Assembly: GCA_015350385.1 (NCBI GenBank)
Contig: WNKI01000004.1
Span: 3,037,369-3,101,368, forward strand
DNA: 64,000 nucleotides
Direction of reading: 5' to 3'
Source: Aculops lycopersici
Lineage: Eukaryota > Arthropoda > Arachnida > Trombidiformes > Eriophyidae
Shown here one piece after another: positions 34,102 to 45,500 of this stretch. The translations under genes were made by a program, and so were the position numbers. Position 1 is the first letter of the stretch. Every line of letters starts with the position of its first letter. The notes below the pieces were generated by a model. That model ran no database searches. It was not told the DNA's origin and saw only the letters and a list, made by a program, of their open reading frames with translations.

Positions 34102-35550
34102 TCATGATTGCAAACATCTTTCAATCTCATTAATAGTCTTCTTACCCAAGCGCTTGAGATCGAACTCAAATTTGACGGGTGTTATGTTGAACCACTCGCC
34201 TGCTTCGTGGATGATATCAACGATCTTTTGTAGACGATCAGAGTCTGATAGGCACGCTATTTTGTTTTGAATCAATCTTAGGTCGCTTCCATGGTTGCGT
34301 TCCCTGGAAGTATGGGTTGTTACATCACCGCCTCCATTTGTTGTGCTATGATTGTGGTTATGATTGTTGCTGTTATGCTCGGAGACCGATGGCGTTGAAA
34401 TTGCTTTGGCGGAGGCTTTAGTGGATGCAGTTATCTGTGCACTTGAAGTTGATTTGGTAGTGGTGGTTGCAGTTGTTTGAGTATTGTGATGATGGTTGTT
34501 GTTATTGTTGATTGTCGCTACTGATGTTGTTGAAGTCTTAGCTGCTGTTGCTGTCGATGATGGCTTTGGCGATGGAACAGGTGGTGTAGTTAACTTAGAA
34601 TTGGTGGTTGTTGAGCTAGAGTGGTGATGATTCCTGTTATGATGATTTGAGCTCGAGTTGGAGCTAGAGCTTAAGAGGGATGATTGTTTATGCTTATTAT
34701 AAACAAGTGGCGCTCCAAATACATCAATTAGAGCTTGTTCATTAATGTCCTTGGATGGGATTAGTGAGGAAGATTTTTGCTTCTTCGTTGGGGGCGATCG
34801 GTTTTTATCACTTTTGGATTGTTTCTCGGATAATAATGTTGCTTTTGAGGAGGATGATGATGATGACTTTGAATGGTGGACTAGTGAATGGGAAGACGTC
34901 GAGGCGGAGGAGTGAGAATGGGAGTGACCATGACTATGGGAAGACTTGTGTTTCTTCACTACTGGAGGCAGCGATGGTGGTGGCGTCGGTGACGAGATAC
35001 TTCTATCACTTTTTGGTGTTTTCTCTGATGGTAATGCTGATAATGCGTTTGCAATGGGTTTCCTTGGTATCAACGAGGAAGACTTGTGTTTCTTGGCGAT
35101 TGCTGAAGGCGAGTTGCTTCTATCACTTTTTGGCGGCTTCTCGGATATCACTCGAGCTCCCGATCTAATGAGGCATTTCTCAAAGTCCTTGTGTGGGTGT
35201 TTAAACATGAGTCGATGCGTGAAGGTGCCACTGTGCGACTTGCTTGTTAGAAGGGTGAGATCCAACTCAAAGGTAACATGATTACCCTCTGCACTTGTCT
35301 TGAAATATATTTCAACTGGTATCACAAATCCAGCATATCCAGTCTCTGTGACTTCGAATGGGGGGCTTCTGATTTCTCTGATATGATGTGAAAAACTTTC
35401 ATGCAATCTAAAGACAACTTTTTGGGCACAGTGATCCACGCCTTGAACATAGGCAGTCCATTTGTGAGTGTAGCCATTGGGTTGCTTTTTGGCCAGCAGC
35501 TCAGATTTATGTCCAAGCGTGATGTGAAGCTCGTATGTCTTATTACTCAT
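34102..35550 (-). CDS. ear: AF9/ENL-type YEATS-domain protein (super elongation complex subunit)
   Basis: This intronless 482-codon frame encodes a chromatin reader linking acylated histone H3 to transcription elongation factors and DOT1L. The N-terminal YEATS domain (about residues 1-135) contains LHESFSHHIREI, PPFEVTETGYAGF (Tyr72 in the acyl-lysine pocket) and THRLMFKHP, close to AF9/ENL. The centre is a long Ser/His/Thr/Lys-rich disordered linker. The last 64 residues (about 419-482) form the ANC1-homology domain, ending NITPVKFEFDLKRLGK-TI-EIE, which recruits AF4, DOT1L or CBX8 in known family members. Both ends are intact, so the protein looks complete. It shares about 0.8 kb of 5' DNA with the divergent Slik kinase gene. 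Confidence 0.94.
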   Translation of the reverse strand: MSNKTYELHITLGHKSELLAKKQPNGYTHKWTAYVQGVDHCAQKVVFRLHESFSHHIREIRSPPFEVTETGYAGFVIPVEIYFKTSAEGNHVTFELDLTLLTSKSHSGTFTHRLMFKHPHKDFEKCLIRSGARVISEKPPKSDRSNSPSAIAKKHKSSSLIPRKPIANALSALPSEKTPKSDRSISSPTPPPSLPPVVKKHKSSHSHGHSHSHSSASTSSHSLVHHSKSSSSSSSKATLLSEKQSKSDKNRSPPTKKQKSSSLIPSKDINEQALIDVFGAPLVYNKHKQSSLLSSSSNSSSNHHNRNHHHSSSTTTNSKLTTPPVPSPKPSSTATAAKTSTTSVATINNNNNHHHNTQTTATTTTKSTSSAQITASTKASAKAISTPSVSEHNSNNHNHNHSTTNGGGDVTTHTSRERNHGSDLRLIQNKIACLSDSDRLQKIVDIIHEAGEWFNITPVKFEFDLKRLGKKTINEIERCLQS

Positions 35551-36375
35551 CCTTCCTCCACTTGCTGATATTGCGGATTGATATTACTATTGATTATTAT
35601 AGATACCAACAAGTAACAATATACGAGAGCTTGTAGATAGATGTATCTATACAGATATGTTAAATATTGAATTTTATGCGAGATTTTTAGTAGTGGTAAC
35701 AATAATAATAGTGATGAAGATAATATTGTAATGATGATAATAATAAACTCTAGATCGATATTGCCCAACTGACTTTCAGTCTGAGGCGCATTCCTGGGCC
35801 AATGTGCGATCGGCAACAGCGAGCGGGGCAAAAGGAGCGGCGAAAGGCCGCCTGTTTGTCCGTCTGTGTGTTGTTATCGTTATGTTTGCTTGCGCGTTTG
35901 TGTGTGAGTGTGCTCAGCTTGAGCAACGATCAGCGCTCGCTTGTGCCGCTTTTGCGCTCGGTCCTGATGGCCATCGCAAATGCCGTTAGTTGGGAAGAAA
36001 ACGCAGTGTTATTTTCAGGAGAATCGCAATGCCAGATGTGTGTTTGTGTATGTGCGGACTTTTGTGTACTCACGAGCGCATTGCAAAATCGAATGGACAT
36101 TTAGCTTGGAATGGGCTTTTCCCATGTATTTTATTCCAATGGGCAAACGCACAGTAGGCTAAGCACACACAATGCGTTTACATTGTAAGTGAGTGTGCGA
36201 GAAAAGCAAACGGCGATGGCGAAAGCGACAAAGCAGAAACAACAAGTGTCCGTCATTTTCTCTCTCCCTTCCCCTCGCTTTGCTTTGAGCAAATGAAACT
36301 CTAATCTTTTACACTTGTTATTATTATTAGCAAGCCCGAAGAAAAAAAGCCTGAAGAAATTATTATATATATACT
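35551..36375. promoter_or_regulatory. Shared 5' region of the divergent YEATS and Slik genes
   Basis: These 825 bp between outward-facing starts contain no recognisable coding sequence. A GT-rich stretch (near 35855-36060) produces spurious Cys/Val-rich frames. A pyrimidine-rich acceptor (TTATTATTATTAG, ending at 36330) lies 45 bp before the Slik ATG and suggests a 5' untranslated intron. Confidence 0.5.
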
Positions 36376-39036
36376 ATGTTACTTGGTAGAATTGGAGGTC
36401 TATTTAAAAAGTCCGAGGCCAATTTGGAGCTGAGGCGGCGAAAACAATATAACAATATCAAATTTGAAGAGAGCCCCGAATCAACATGGGCTCTGGTCGG
36501 CGAGCTAGGAGATGGATCATTTAGTCGCGTTTATAAGGCTGAACATCGGCAGAATGGCCGACTTGCGGCGGCTAAAATTTGTGAACTCAAGAATGAGGAG
36601 GAACTACAAGATCTCAATGTTGAAATCGATATTCTATCAGTCTGTCGGCATCCAAATATTGTCGAACTCATCGAAGCCTACTACTATGAGCAGCGCCTTT
36701 GGATACTAATTGAGTTTTGCGAAGGCGGAGCGGTGGATGGTATTATGAATGAGTTGGAAAAACCACTTACAGAGCCCCAAATTAGATATATCTGCCACGA
36801 GCTTTGCCAAGGATTAGATTTTTTACACAATAACAAAGTCATCCATCGTGATATGAAAGCCGGTAATGTATTGCTCACCATCGGCGGTCAAGTTAAGATC
36901 GCCGACTTTGGTGTTTCGGCCAAAAATAAGTCCACTATGCAAAAACGGGACTCGTTCATTGGAACACCCTATTGGATGGCGCCTGAAACGATACAATGCG
37001 AAACAGTCAGAGACAACCCCTACGACTACAAGGCCGACATTTGGTCCCTTGGTATAACTCTAATTGAATTTGCTCAACGCGATCCTCCACATCACGATAT
37101 GTCGCCGGTTAGAGTATTACTCAAGATTCAAAAGGGTGAGCCGCCCAAGTTGGATTTTCCATCCAGATGGTCCAAGGAATTCAGCGAGTTCCTGGATTTG
37201 GTCCTGCAGAAGGATCCAACTAGACGACCAACTGCAATTCAGCTATTAGACCATCCCTTTATCAACGAAGCCACCGATGTTAAGCCAGTCAGAGATTTGA
37301 TATTAGAATTCAAAGCCGAAATTGTGGAGGAAGTGGAGGAGGAGGCGGGAAGTGAAAAGGGTCAGCCCTCGCCGGCTGCCTCCTCTGCACCGTCACCTGT
37401 TGCATCAACTAGTCGCAAAAAGTACCCAGCCCCAACGCCGCCTGTGGCCGCCAAGCCAGCAAACCTTGGCAACAACAACCACAACCATAGCAGTATCAGC
37501 AACAATTACAATCACAATCACAATCACAATAATATAAATGCGCATTCAAATAATGAAAGTATTAATGAGAACCAGAATCACTCGCCCCACATGCAATCTA
37601 CGCTCAACAACAAGCAATCCTATATTAACAATAATAACCAACACAATCTCCACAACACAAGTATCAAGAGTAACAATAGCACTAGTAGTAGTAGCGGTGG
37701 TTTTCACAATAATAGCATTCAACAAGCAAGTCACTCGCCAGCTCAAGAGCATAGAACTAGGCGAAAAACGTTGACTAGGACGAGAAAGTTCGTTATCGAC
37801 GGAGTTGTTATGACCACAACCACCAGCAAGATTATCTATGCCGAGGAAGAGATTGTTAATGACGATCAAGATTTAAGGAAGCAACAATTACGTGAGCTAA
37901 AGATGCTACAAAAGCAAGAGGCTCGCCAATTCCAGGATCTCCTCTTTAAGGCCCAATGTACCACCGAACAATTAGAGAAAGGTTTACAGCAGGAGGTTGC
38001 TCAGTTGTTGAAAGATTTTGAGGCTGAATTAGAGGCTACAAATAGGCAACAGAAGCAATTAATAGAAAAGTTGGAACAACAACAGGAGGAAACTTTAAAG
38101 GAGGCATCCCGGGAGGTTAGGGCAATGCAACAGAATGAGTTGAAACATTTTAGAGAGCAACTAAAGATGGAATTTAGATGTGCCAAACAAGACATTGAAT
38201 ACCTGCCAAAGGCAACTCGTCGAGCCAAAAAGGATAAGCTTGCCCTAGATCAAGCGGATGCAGCTCGTGCATTTATTGACCAATTGAATGCAGCTCATGA
38301 TGCTGCTTTAAAGCAAAAGACTGAGCAATACCAAGAGCGACTCGCTGCAATGGAAAGACAATTTCTATTAAATAAGCAGCAGATTTTGCGAACCCGAGAA
38401 GCTGCCATCTGGGAGCTCGAGGAGAAGCATATGCTTGAGAGGCAACAGCTTGCAAAGCACCAGCTAAAGGAGATATTCTTTTTGCAAAGACACCAAATGT
38501 TAGTGAGGCACGAGAAGGAGATGGAGCAGGTGAAGAGGATCAATGCGAGGCACGAGGAAAATTTGCTCAAGAGACAATCGCACGAGAAGAAATTGCTGCC
38601 AAAGAGGATAAAATCTGAGATGAAGACACGCGAATTAATGTTTAGGGAAAGTTTGCGAATCAATACACTGGCCAATAAGGCTAATGGAACTGATAGTAGT
38701 CAAGAGGAACGAGATAAGTTGAGACAATTTCAAGAGAGCGAAAAGAATAGATATAAGGCGGAACAATTGAGACAGGAGCAAAAGCATCAGCGTCAATTGG
38801 AGGAGTTGCGTCTATCCTCATTGAATACCATTAGGGAATTGGAGCAATTGCAAAATGAGAAACGCAAGGCTTTAATGGAGCACGAGACGGCCAAGTTGAA
38901 GCAAATGCAAACTGAGCACAACAACGAACAGGTAAAGTGGCGGCGCAATTTGAAGAACCGGAAGGCGCGCCTAGAGGATGAGTTCAATAGGCAACGCGGC
39001 GAGCAGGAGAGATTTTATCGAATGATTGATCGATAA
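36376..39036 (+). CDS. Slik: Ste20-group kinase of the SLK/LOK (Slik) family
   Basis: This intronless 886-codon frame encodes a serine/threonine kinase of the group that phosphorylates ERM proteins such as moesin and controls cortical actin and epithelial integrity. The kinase domain (about residues 38-295) has catalytic Lys67, HRDMKAGN with Asp159, DFG at 177-179, GTPYWMAPE, and the DIWSLGIT segment. A His/Asn/Ser-rich linker follows (about 350-440), then TRTRKFVIDGVVMTTTTS, a motif typical of SLK/LOK just before the C-terminal half. Residues about 490-886 form the long charged coiled coil of the family (PKK domain) with RRNLKNRKARLEDEF near the end. The linker is short, since family members usually reach about 1,000-1,300 residues. 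In the glycine-rich loop GDGSFS the third Gly is Ser50, where relatives have Gly. Confidence 0.95.
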   Translation: MLLGRIGGLFKKSEANLELRRRKQYNNIKFEESPESTWALVGELGDGSFSRVYKAEHRQNGRLAAAKICELKNEEELQDLNVEIDILSVCRHPNIVELIEAYYYEQRLWILIEFCEGGAVDGIMNELEKPLTEPQIRYICHELCQGLDFLHNNKVIHRDMKAGNVLLTIGGQVKIADFGVSAKNKSTMQKRDSFIGTPYWMAPETIQCETVRDNPYDYKADIWSLGITLIEFAQRDPPHHDMSPVRVLLKIQKGEPPKLDFPSRWSKEFSEFLDLVLQKDPTRRPTAIQLLDHPFINEATDVKPVRDLILEFKAEIVEEVEEEAGSEKGQPSPAASSAPSPVASTSRKKYPAPTPPVAAKPANLGNNNHNHSSISNNYNHNHNHNNINAHSNNESINENQNHSPHMQSTLNNKQSYINNNNQHNLHNTSIKSNNSTSSSSGGFHNNSIQQASHSPAQEHRTRRKTLTRTRKFVIDGVVMTTTTSKIIYAEEEIVNDDQDLRKQQLRELKMLQKQEARQFQDLLFKAQCTTEQLEKGLQQEVAQLLKDFEAELEATNRQQKQLIEKLEQQQEETLKEASREVRAMQQNELKHFREQLKMEFRCAKQDIEYLPKATRRAKKDKLALDQADAARAFIDQLNAAHDAALKQKTEQYQERLAAMERQFLLNKQQILRTREAAIWELEEKHMLERQQLAKHQLKEIFFLQRHQMLVRHEKEMEQVKRINARHEENLLKRQSHEKKLLPKRIKSEMKTRELMFRESLRINTLANKANGTDSSQEERDKLRQFQESEKNRYKAEQLRQEQKHQRQLEELRLSSLNTIRELEQLQNEKRKALMEHETAKLKQMQTEHNNEQVKWRRNLKNRKARLEDEFNRQRGEQERFYRMIDR

Positions 39037-39590
39037 TCTTCTTCCGGTACAAAGACACGTGCCCTTTCTTCGTCTATTGAAGTGGAGTGAGAGGAGGACG
39101 AGCATAGTTTGCAATTAAACTTGGACAAAGGGGAGACTTTTGTCGTATTTCAAGCAGTTGCAATTAAGTGGTGACTCTGTCTGGGTGCTACAAGCAATCT
39201 AGCAAACAGTTAACAAGCGAGCCGAATCGTTGGTAATCGTCTATGCGTCGACGTTTGTGGTTGCCCTCCAGTGGCAAGCAATTAACCTGTCCGTCGAAGT
39301 CATCATGTTTACTTGAGTTTCATGCGCAATCCTGAGCCTTGTCTCATGGTGATTTTGTTGTCTTCCATGTTTCATTAGGTTGCTCGGTATCTTCGCGCTC
39401 CTTCCCATATCTTTTGGTTGTAACTCTAGCACGCGCTTTAGCTGCGCAAAACCCGAGCCGCGTCAACACGAAGAGGGAGGCGTCAAGTGGACAGGTGAAC
39501 TAGAGCGGCTAGTGGACGTGGTGGTGGTGGTGTAGGTGTTGAAGTTGGTCGTTAGCCGAAAATCCAATCGCCCACCGGCCGGCGTCGCCA
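39037..39590. other. Intergenic, 3' ends of convergent Slik and calbindin genes
   Basis: There is no gene. An ATTAAA variant poly(A) signal for Slik is at 39114-39119. GTGGTGG repeats lie near 39519-39535. No clear AATAAA for calbindin was found in this interval. Confidence 0.45.
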
Positions 39591-42500
39591 CTACGACTCG
39601 TCCACTCCAGTCGAAGAGGCGTGTTTAATGAGCGCCAGAAGCACAGTGGTTAGCTCCTTTTTGTTTATCTTGCCGTCGCCGTTGGCATCGCAGCCCTCCA
39701 TTACAATGCGCTCAAATTCCTCAATGTCCTTAGTGTCGGGCACCTGGCGCGGTGAGCAAACGGAATTGGATATGGCAGTTGCCGAGTGCGGGGTTGTTAC
39801 GGTTGGATTGGTTTTTAGGTTGATTCGATTTGAGAGAAGCGAAAGTTGGGAGGGAATCAATTCACAGCCGATAGGCAAAAGCGGCGAAGCGAAAATGATG
39901 AGTTGGTGTTAGTAAGTTTCTTATTAGTAGAGCTTTGGAAGTTTTGCCCGAGAGGGAGTTGGCAAGGAATAGAAAGTAAGGGGAAACGGAAGCTGATCAG
40001 TGGATTCAAAAATGCAATCCTCGGTCTTGAAGAGAAGGGGATGGAGAGGGCAAACTGTCTAGCTAGGTGCCTTGGCGCAAACACTACTTCCGGTCTAAGC
40101 AACTTGATGGCGACCGCCGCGAGACAGAGGGATAGACAGCGACGTAGATCGAGAGATAGACTAAAACCAAGACCTAATCGCAGGAGCCACACACAGTGGC
40201 ATTAGAAATCGCTAGTTAGCCCAACTATCTGGTCGCGAACCTCGGCGCCTGGTATTCGTTGAACCGAGCGAAACTTCGAGAGCCCCAGAGCTCGAGTAGC
40301 CGGCCGGCCGGCCAGCGGAAGCTGGTAGTTGGATAGAGGGAAACGGCAACTTCTACTTACTTTGCCCAGGAAGTCCATTAAATCCTTGATGAAGCCTTTG
40401 AGCTCCTCGTTTTCAATGACGCCGTTGCAGTCCTAAGTGAGCAGTCGTCCAGTTGGTTGGTTTGGTCCTCCATATCAACGAGGCGCGTGCCGAGTGGGGG
40501 GGGGGGGAGTTTGCGTGGCGGCGGCGCGTACGGCGACGTCAGAGTTTCACAGGAGTGAGGACGGCCACGACGATGAGATAAGCGGCGGAAGTGATTGTTG
40601 TTGTTTTGGGTGGTGCGTTCGAGGAGGCAACGCGAGTTAGTTTTGTCGTTACGTAACAGAAGCCAAATTGTCGTTAGTGTTTTGTTTTTTTCTCTCTTTG
40701 ATGGTTCGGTCTTTTTTGGTTGCCCGTTGTGTGCGATTCCAAAGGGAAGGCAGGAGAGATAAAATACCCGAAACTATCAAGCTCACAGGCTTCTTATTAG
40801 ATAGACTGAGTTATGTGTGGAAATGGGGAAAAACAGCCTAGTAGTTGCTCTTAAAACGAGCAGCTCGTTGCGAAGACTCAAAAGTGCCGCGGATAGTTCA
40901 ATTAAACGGCGACACCAAGTCGCCGAGTTGAGTAAATAGGCGACAGTTAGTCAGTCAACCTAAAGTTCGATCCTTTCCCTTGCCTTTGTTCCCATTTACT
41001 CTTACTTTTGCTCTCACTCTTGATTTCCACTCGACTTCCGGTGATTCAGAAAACTAGAGATGGTGAAAGAGAAAGCAAGAAAACTTACCCGATCGTATAG
41101 GCTGAATATGCGCTCAATGTCAGCCTTTTCAAGTTTCTTGGTGCTTCCGCGAAAGAGGCCAGAACAATGGAGAAAATTCTCCTTGACTAACAGCAATCTG
41201 GGTTTTGGTTAATTTTTCGGGAGAAATTTGAGTTAGTCTTTTCTTTTCTCTTCTGTTTTCTTTTATCCATTAGGCTGCCACGTCGTCTGCGTTAGGAGAA
41301 AGCAAACGACGTGGAGAGCAACTTACTTGGTCATCTCGTTTAATTGCAATTTGCCATCCTTGTTGGCATCGAATATCTTAAGTAGAGTCTCCGTATAGTC
41401 GTCCAGTTTATCCTCGTCCACGGATGTGGACTTTTTGCTCAAGCCACTCGCTTTGCCCTGTGCCTGGTTTGTGCGGATGAGATCGCGCAGAAAGTCGCGC
41501 AACTCTTGCGAGTCTATATAGCCGCTTGAGTCGGTGTCGTATTTCGTCCAGATCTAATTGCAGTTAATTAATCATTTTTTGGTTGTGTTTCAATGATTAG
41601 TTTGTTGGTTGGTAAGGCGCGATTTATTATTTCAATTTATGAGCGATTAGTTCAAATACTTACACGCATAAACTCAACACTAGACTCAACCTGATTCTCA
41701 AACTTGAACAAAAGCTTGAAACTCTCCTCGAGCGGAAGTAGCTGCGCGAGTTCGCGGATATCGATGCGTCCGTCGCGGTTGTTGTCATACGCGTCCAAAA
41801 AAGCCTTTTTCAGCTCTTGTAACAACGACTCGTCCAGCGGTTGCTTTTTTTTGGCACAATTTTTATATACAAACAGATAGAGAAGAAGAGGAAGTTGGTT
41901 AGTTAGTTGAAAAATCGGTCGACAGGTGGGTGCAAAATTCTTAATACATTTTTGCAAGGTAAATGAAGCGCTTAGTTAGATGAAAACTGCTCGTTGCAAT
42001 CCATTTGCATTCAACCAGTTCATTAGCATAGCTATACTTTTATTCACCCCCCCCCCAACACCAGAGGTAAATGTGTTTAATTAGAATAATTGGCCAGAAG
42101 AACGGGCAAGCGAGCGAGCGGCCGACGTAAAGCAGCCCACTGGTTTCTGTGTGATGCAAATACAAATTGAACGGGGGACTTATTGGCTCAATTTGCATCA
42201 ATGCCAACTGGGACTGACCTCTTTCCAATCTAATGACTCGAGCGAGAGTCAAGGTGTTACATTGTCGACAATGAGAGGATTCGAGGCGTTAGTTGGAATC
42301 AGAAGACTGGAAACTGCATTGGCCTCGTTAAATAAAGTCATAAGAAGACGACGACAACAAAGACAAAGTGAAGGGCCAGATTGCGTTCGCTGGTCAACAC
42401 TAGAGACACAATAATAACAGCAGCAGCAACGTCAAAAGCCGACAAACAAATCGCCCGAATCGTTAATGTCTATTGAGTCTAATATTTAATGCCACATTTA

Positions 42501-45500
42501 GTTGCGTGGCGTCGTCGTCGTCAACTCATCCTTTGTTTTGCTCTGCCATTCTATGCAGAGCTTAGCGGTGTGAACTAAACTCTAATTGGGTCCTTGCAAC
42601 GAGAATGACACGCAAACGTCCTGAAACTAAGCCTTTTGTTACGATCTTAATGTAGGAAGTGCCGAGCGGTTAGATGGCTAAACTAAACTAAACTAAACTA
42701 AACAAAACTAGACCAAGCTAAACTAAACTAAACTAAACTAAACACAAATAGAAATAGAAATTACAAATCGCGCCAGCGACCCTATGCGCCGTCGACTCAG
42801 CATGCAGCGCTCGCTGGGCCCGGCGACAAAACGTATGCGCGACAACAACTTTCAAACGACAGCTCGCGCTACAAACTAACTGAGCCCCATTCATTTCAGC
42901 AGCCAGCCAAACTACTGGCTGCCTGCTGATCGATCCCAAGAGAGAGGTCATCGGCTGTGGTGGTTGTTGTTGCGCAACTGCAATAAAAGGGCGCAAAGAA
43001 TACTGCAATAAAACTCGCAGATTTCATTCAAAGGGACCACACGACTTTGTGCAACATTCCCCTGCTCAACTTTGCAAGATCAAGGAAAAACCAATAGAAC
43101 TCTGGCCAATCGAACCAAACTGGTCAAGCCCGACAAATTTTTGTGTAAAACCCCCTTTTCCCCCATAAAAGTACAAACTTTGATCCAGAATACTCTCGCC
43201 ATCTCCACGCCCTCGTAGGGGCGATAATCTGTTGTTGCGCGAGCCAAAAGTATAACGCTTAGTCTCAGATTATTGACCATTTATCGTCGCCTTTGTGGTT
43301 TTGTTGGATTTCCTTTGCACGGGTTTGTCTCTCTGGTTTCGAGGTATTTTAAACGTGAGCTCATTTCGATCGACGTCAATTGTAATGACAATTTATAAAG
43401 CTGCTCGATCCATATTTTTCCATCAAGGCCAAACTGTATTTGCCTTGACTCAATTTCCTTGGCAATCGATTGCCGATGGCAACGACAGAGGAGAAAATCC
43501 AAATCCTATCGAGGCTTCGATTCAAAAGCTCAAATTGCCCATGTCACAAACAGCAGCCGCCGATTTGCATGGCCAACCGCTTGGTCGACTCCAACTTAAA
43601 CGCTCGAGGACAGGAGGAGGAGCTAAAGGTTAAATCAATCCGAGTTGTTGGCGTCACCTGGCCGCACGCCTACATTGCATCTCATGGTGCGATTCATGAG
43701 CGCAAATGCAAAGTTTCCACTCACTAACTAGATCTGAAATCGGGTGGTTCTTTAAAATCGCCTGAGTCGACAGGTGTGCCGGTGGTAAAGAGATGCGCTG
43801 ATGTTGGCCTCAGTTTAGCGGCAGTAGATGGATAGGAGAAATGAGACAGGCGAGACAATGTAAGAGTGAGCATACACATTCACTTGCTCTATGTATATAT
43901 TCCGAGTGCGTGACCTAAACTTTTAACTCGCAACCTTAACTGAACGACTGGCATTTGGCTAAGCTCTCGAAATCATTGAGGTGAGTGCATTGATTTAAAT
44001 TATACATAGACTCCCGGTGAAAAGGGGGTACGTTCCCCACGACGAAACACGCCCACACGATCATCATCTGGGCGCTTCAATAGTTTCCCGACTCGAGGAA
44101 TCAAACCAACGGAACAGTAACGATCGAGTGATCATCAAAATGGAAGAAGAAAGAGGAAAAAATCATTTCCTCATTTGAAGTTTGTAGCTGAGGCAAACAA
44201 AGGATAGCGAAAAGAGGGGCAAAAAATACACGTAGCGACCACGACGACCACGACGACGACGACGACGACGACTAGACAAACAACGATTATGGTCTCTGAT
44301 TTGGAACTCTCATTCGCATCCAGTGGACCGCGAGGATAGTGCAGCGCCTGGGGGCCAAGCGTCTGGTCACTAGGTGCACTTCCATTTGTGCGCAGGTAAA
44401 AATCGCAAAGGAGAAACCGCTACTATTTGTCAGGAGAAAGACAAAGAAGGCGCACCGACAAACTGATAGCACGTTCAGCGATGGTCTCATTACTGTCTCC
44501 CTCTCACTCCCCAGTTGACATTCGACGTTGCACTTGTCGTCTGTTTGACTTTTTTAGATTCTCATGAGTTTTCTCCACTCATCTTGCCAACAACTTAACC
44601 ATAATTCAATGTTTTTTCTCAGCGTGTTCGTGTTGGTGGGCAATTTCTTCCTAACACTAGCCATTCTCGCCATGCACCTGTCGACAGCAACACCAACGAA
44701 AACACCGCTACCCTTATCGACGACAACAACCACGATTACGAGGTGGAATGAAATGAGCTTGTAAAAGAGCCAACAAAAGCATCAGTCGCCCACTCGAATC
44801 TCCTGCAGTTTTGAGATAGGTAAAAGGAGGTGGCAAAATAGCAAAAGAGCATAATAACAAGCAGCGAGACTTCACGTTGTCAGTGTTGTGCTATTTGTCG
44901 ACTTTGTGGGGGGTGATGTGTAGATTTAAGTGTGTAGATTCTCGCTGGCTCCTCTGGCTTTTACTTTGGATGAGAGCAAGGACCCAAAAAGCCACTCGCG
45001 GTTAGAATTAAGGCCAACGCTAAACAGGTAACACTCATTGCAATGTCCCGCTGAGAGAGGAGCCCTGTTTTCTCTTCTCTTCTCTTCTCGTGTTGGCGCA
45101 GGTGATGGTTGTGTTTACACACTCGCAAAACATTAAGCTCCCCTGCGGCAACAATACTGCTGCCGGTCGCCGCGAGAGCGCCAAGCGGAAGTAGCTACCT
45201 GCTCCTCGAGTGTTTGTAAGCGAACTTGTGGGCCAACATAAGTGTCCAGGTAAAATTCAAAGAATTTCAATGAGCTCTGGCTGGATGTCTGATGAGCAGG
45301 GGAATCGTTGCCCTCTATATGAGGCACAAGTTGGAGCGGAAAGGCAAAACGCTAATGACAGATGGAATGACAACCTCGCTTGCCTGTTACTAATTCCAAT
45401 TGGAACTTGACCAGAGGCAGCTGCGTGTAGTGCCACTGACTTCCATTACAAATTTTTGGTTACCCGGCCAACAAACCGCAACACTGACTGACAAGCGAGC

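Noticed and set aside
44287..44764. Open frames with hydrophobic segments inside the large calbindin intron
   Set aside because: No homology, weak starts and no supporting splice structure; treated as chance.
45133..45327. Minus-strand open stretch ending at CAG/GTAGCT, exon-like
   Set aside because: It reads plausibly but is unlike any calbindin segment, and the calbindin exons already join in phase without it.
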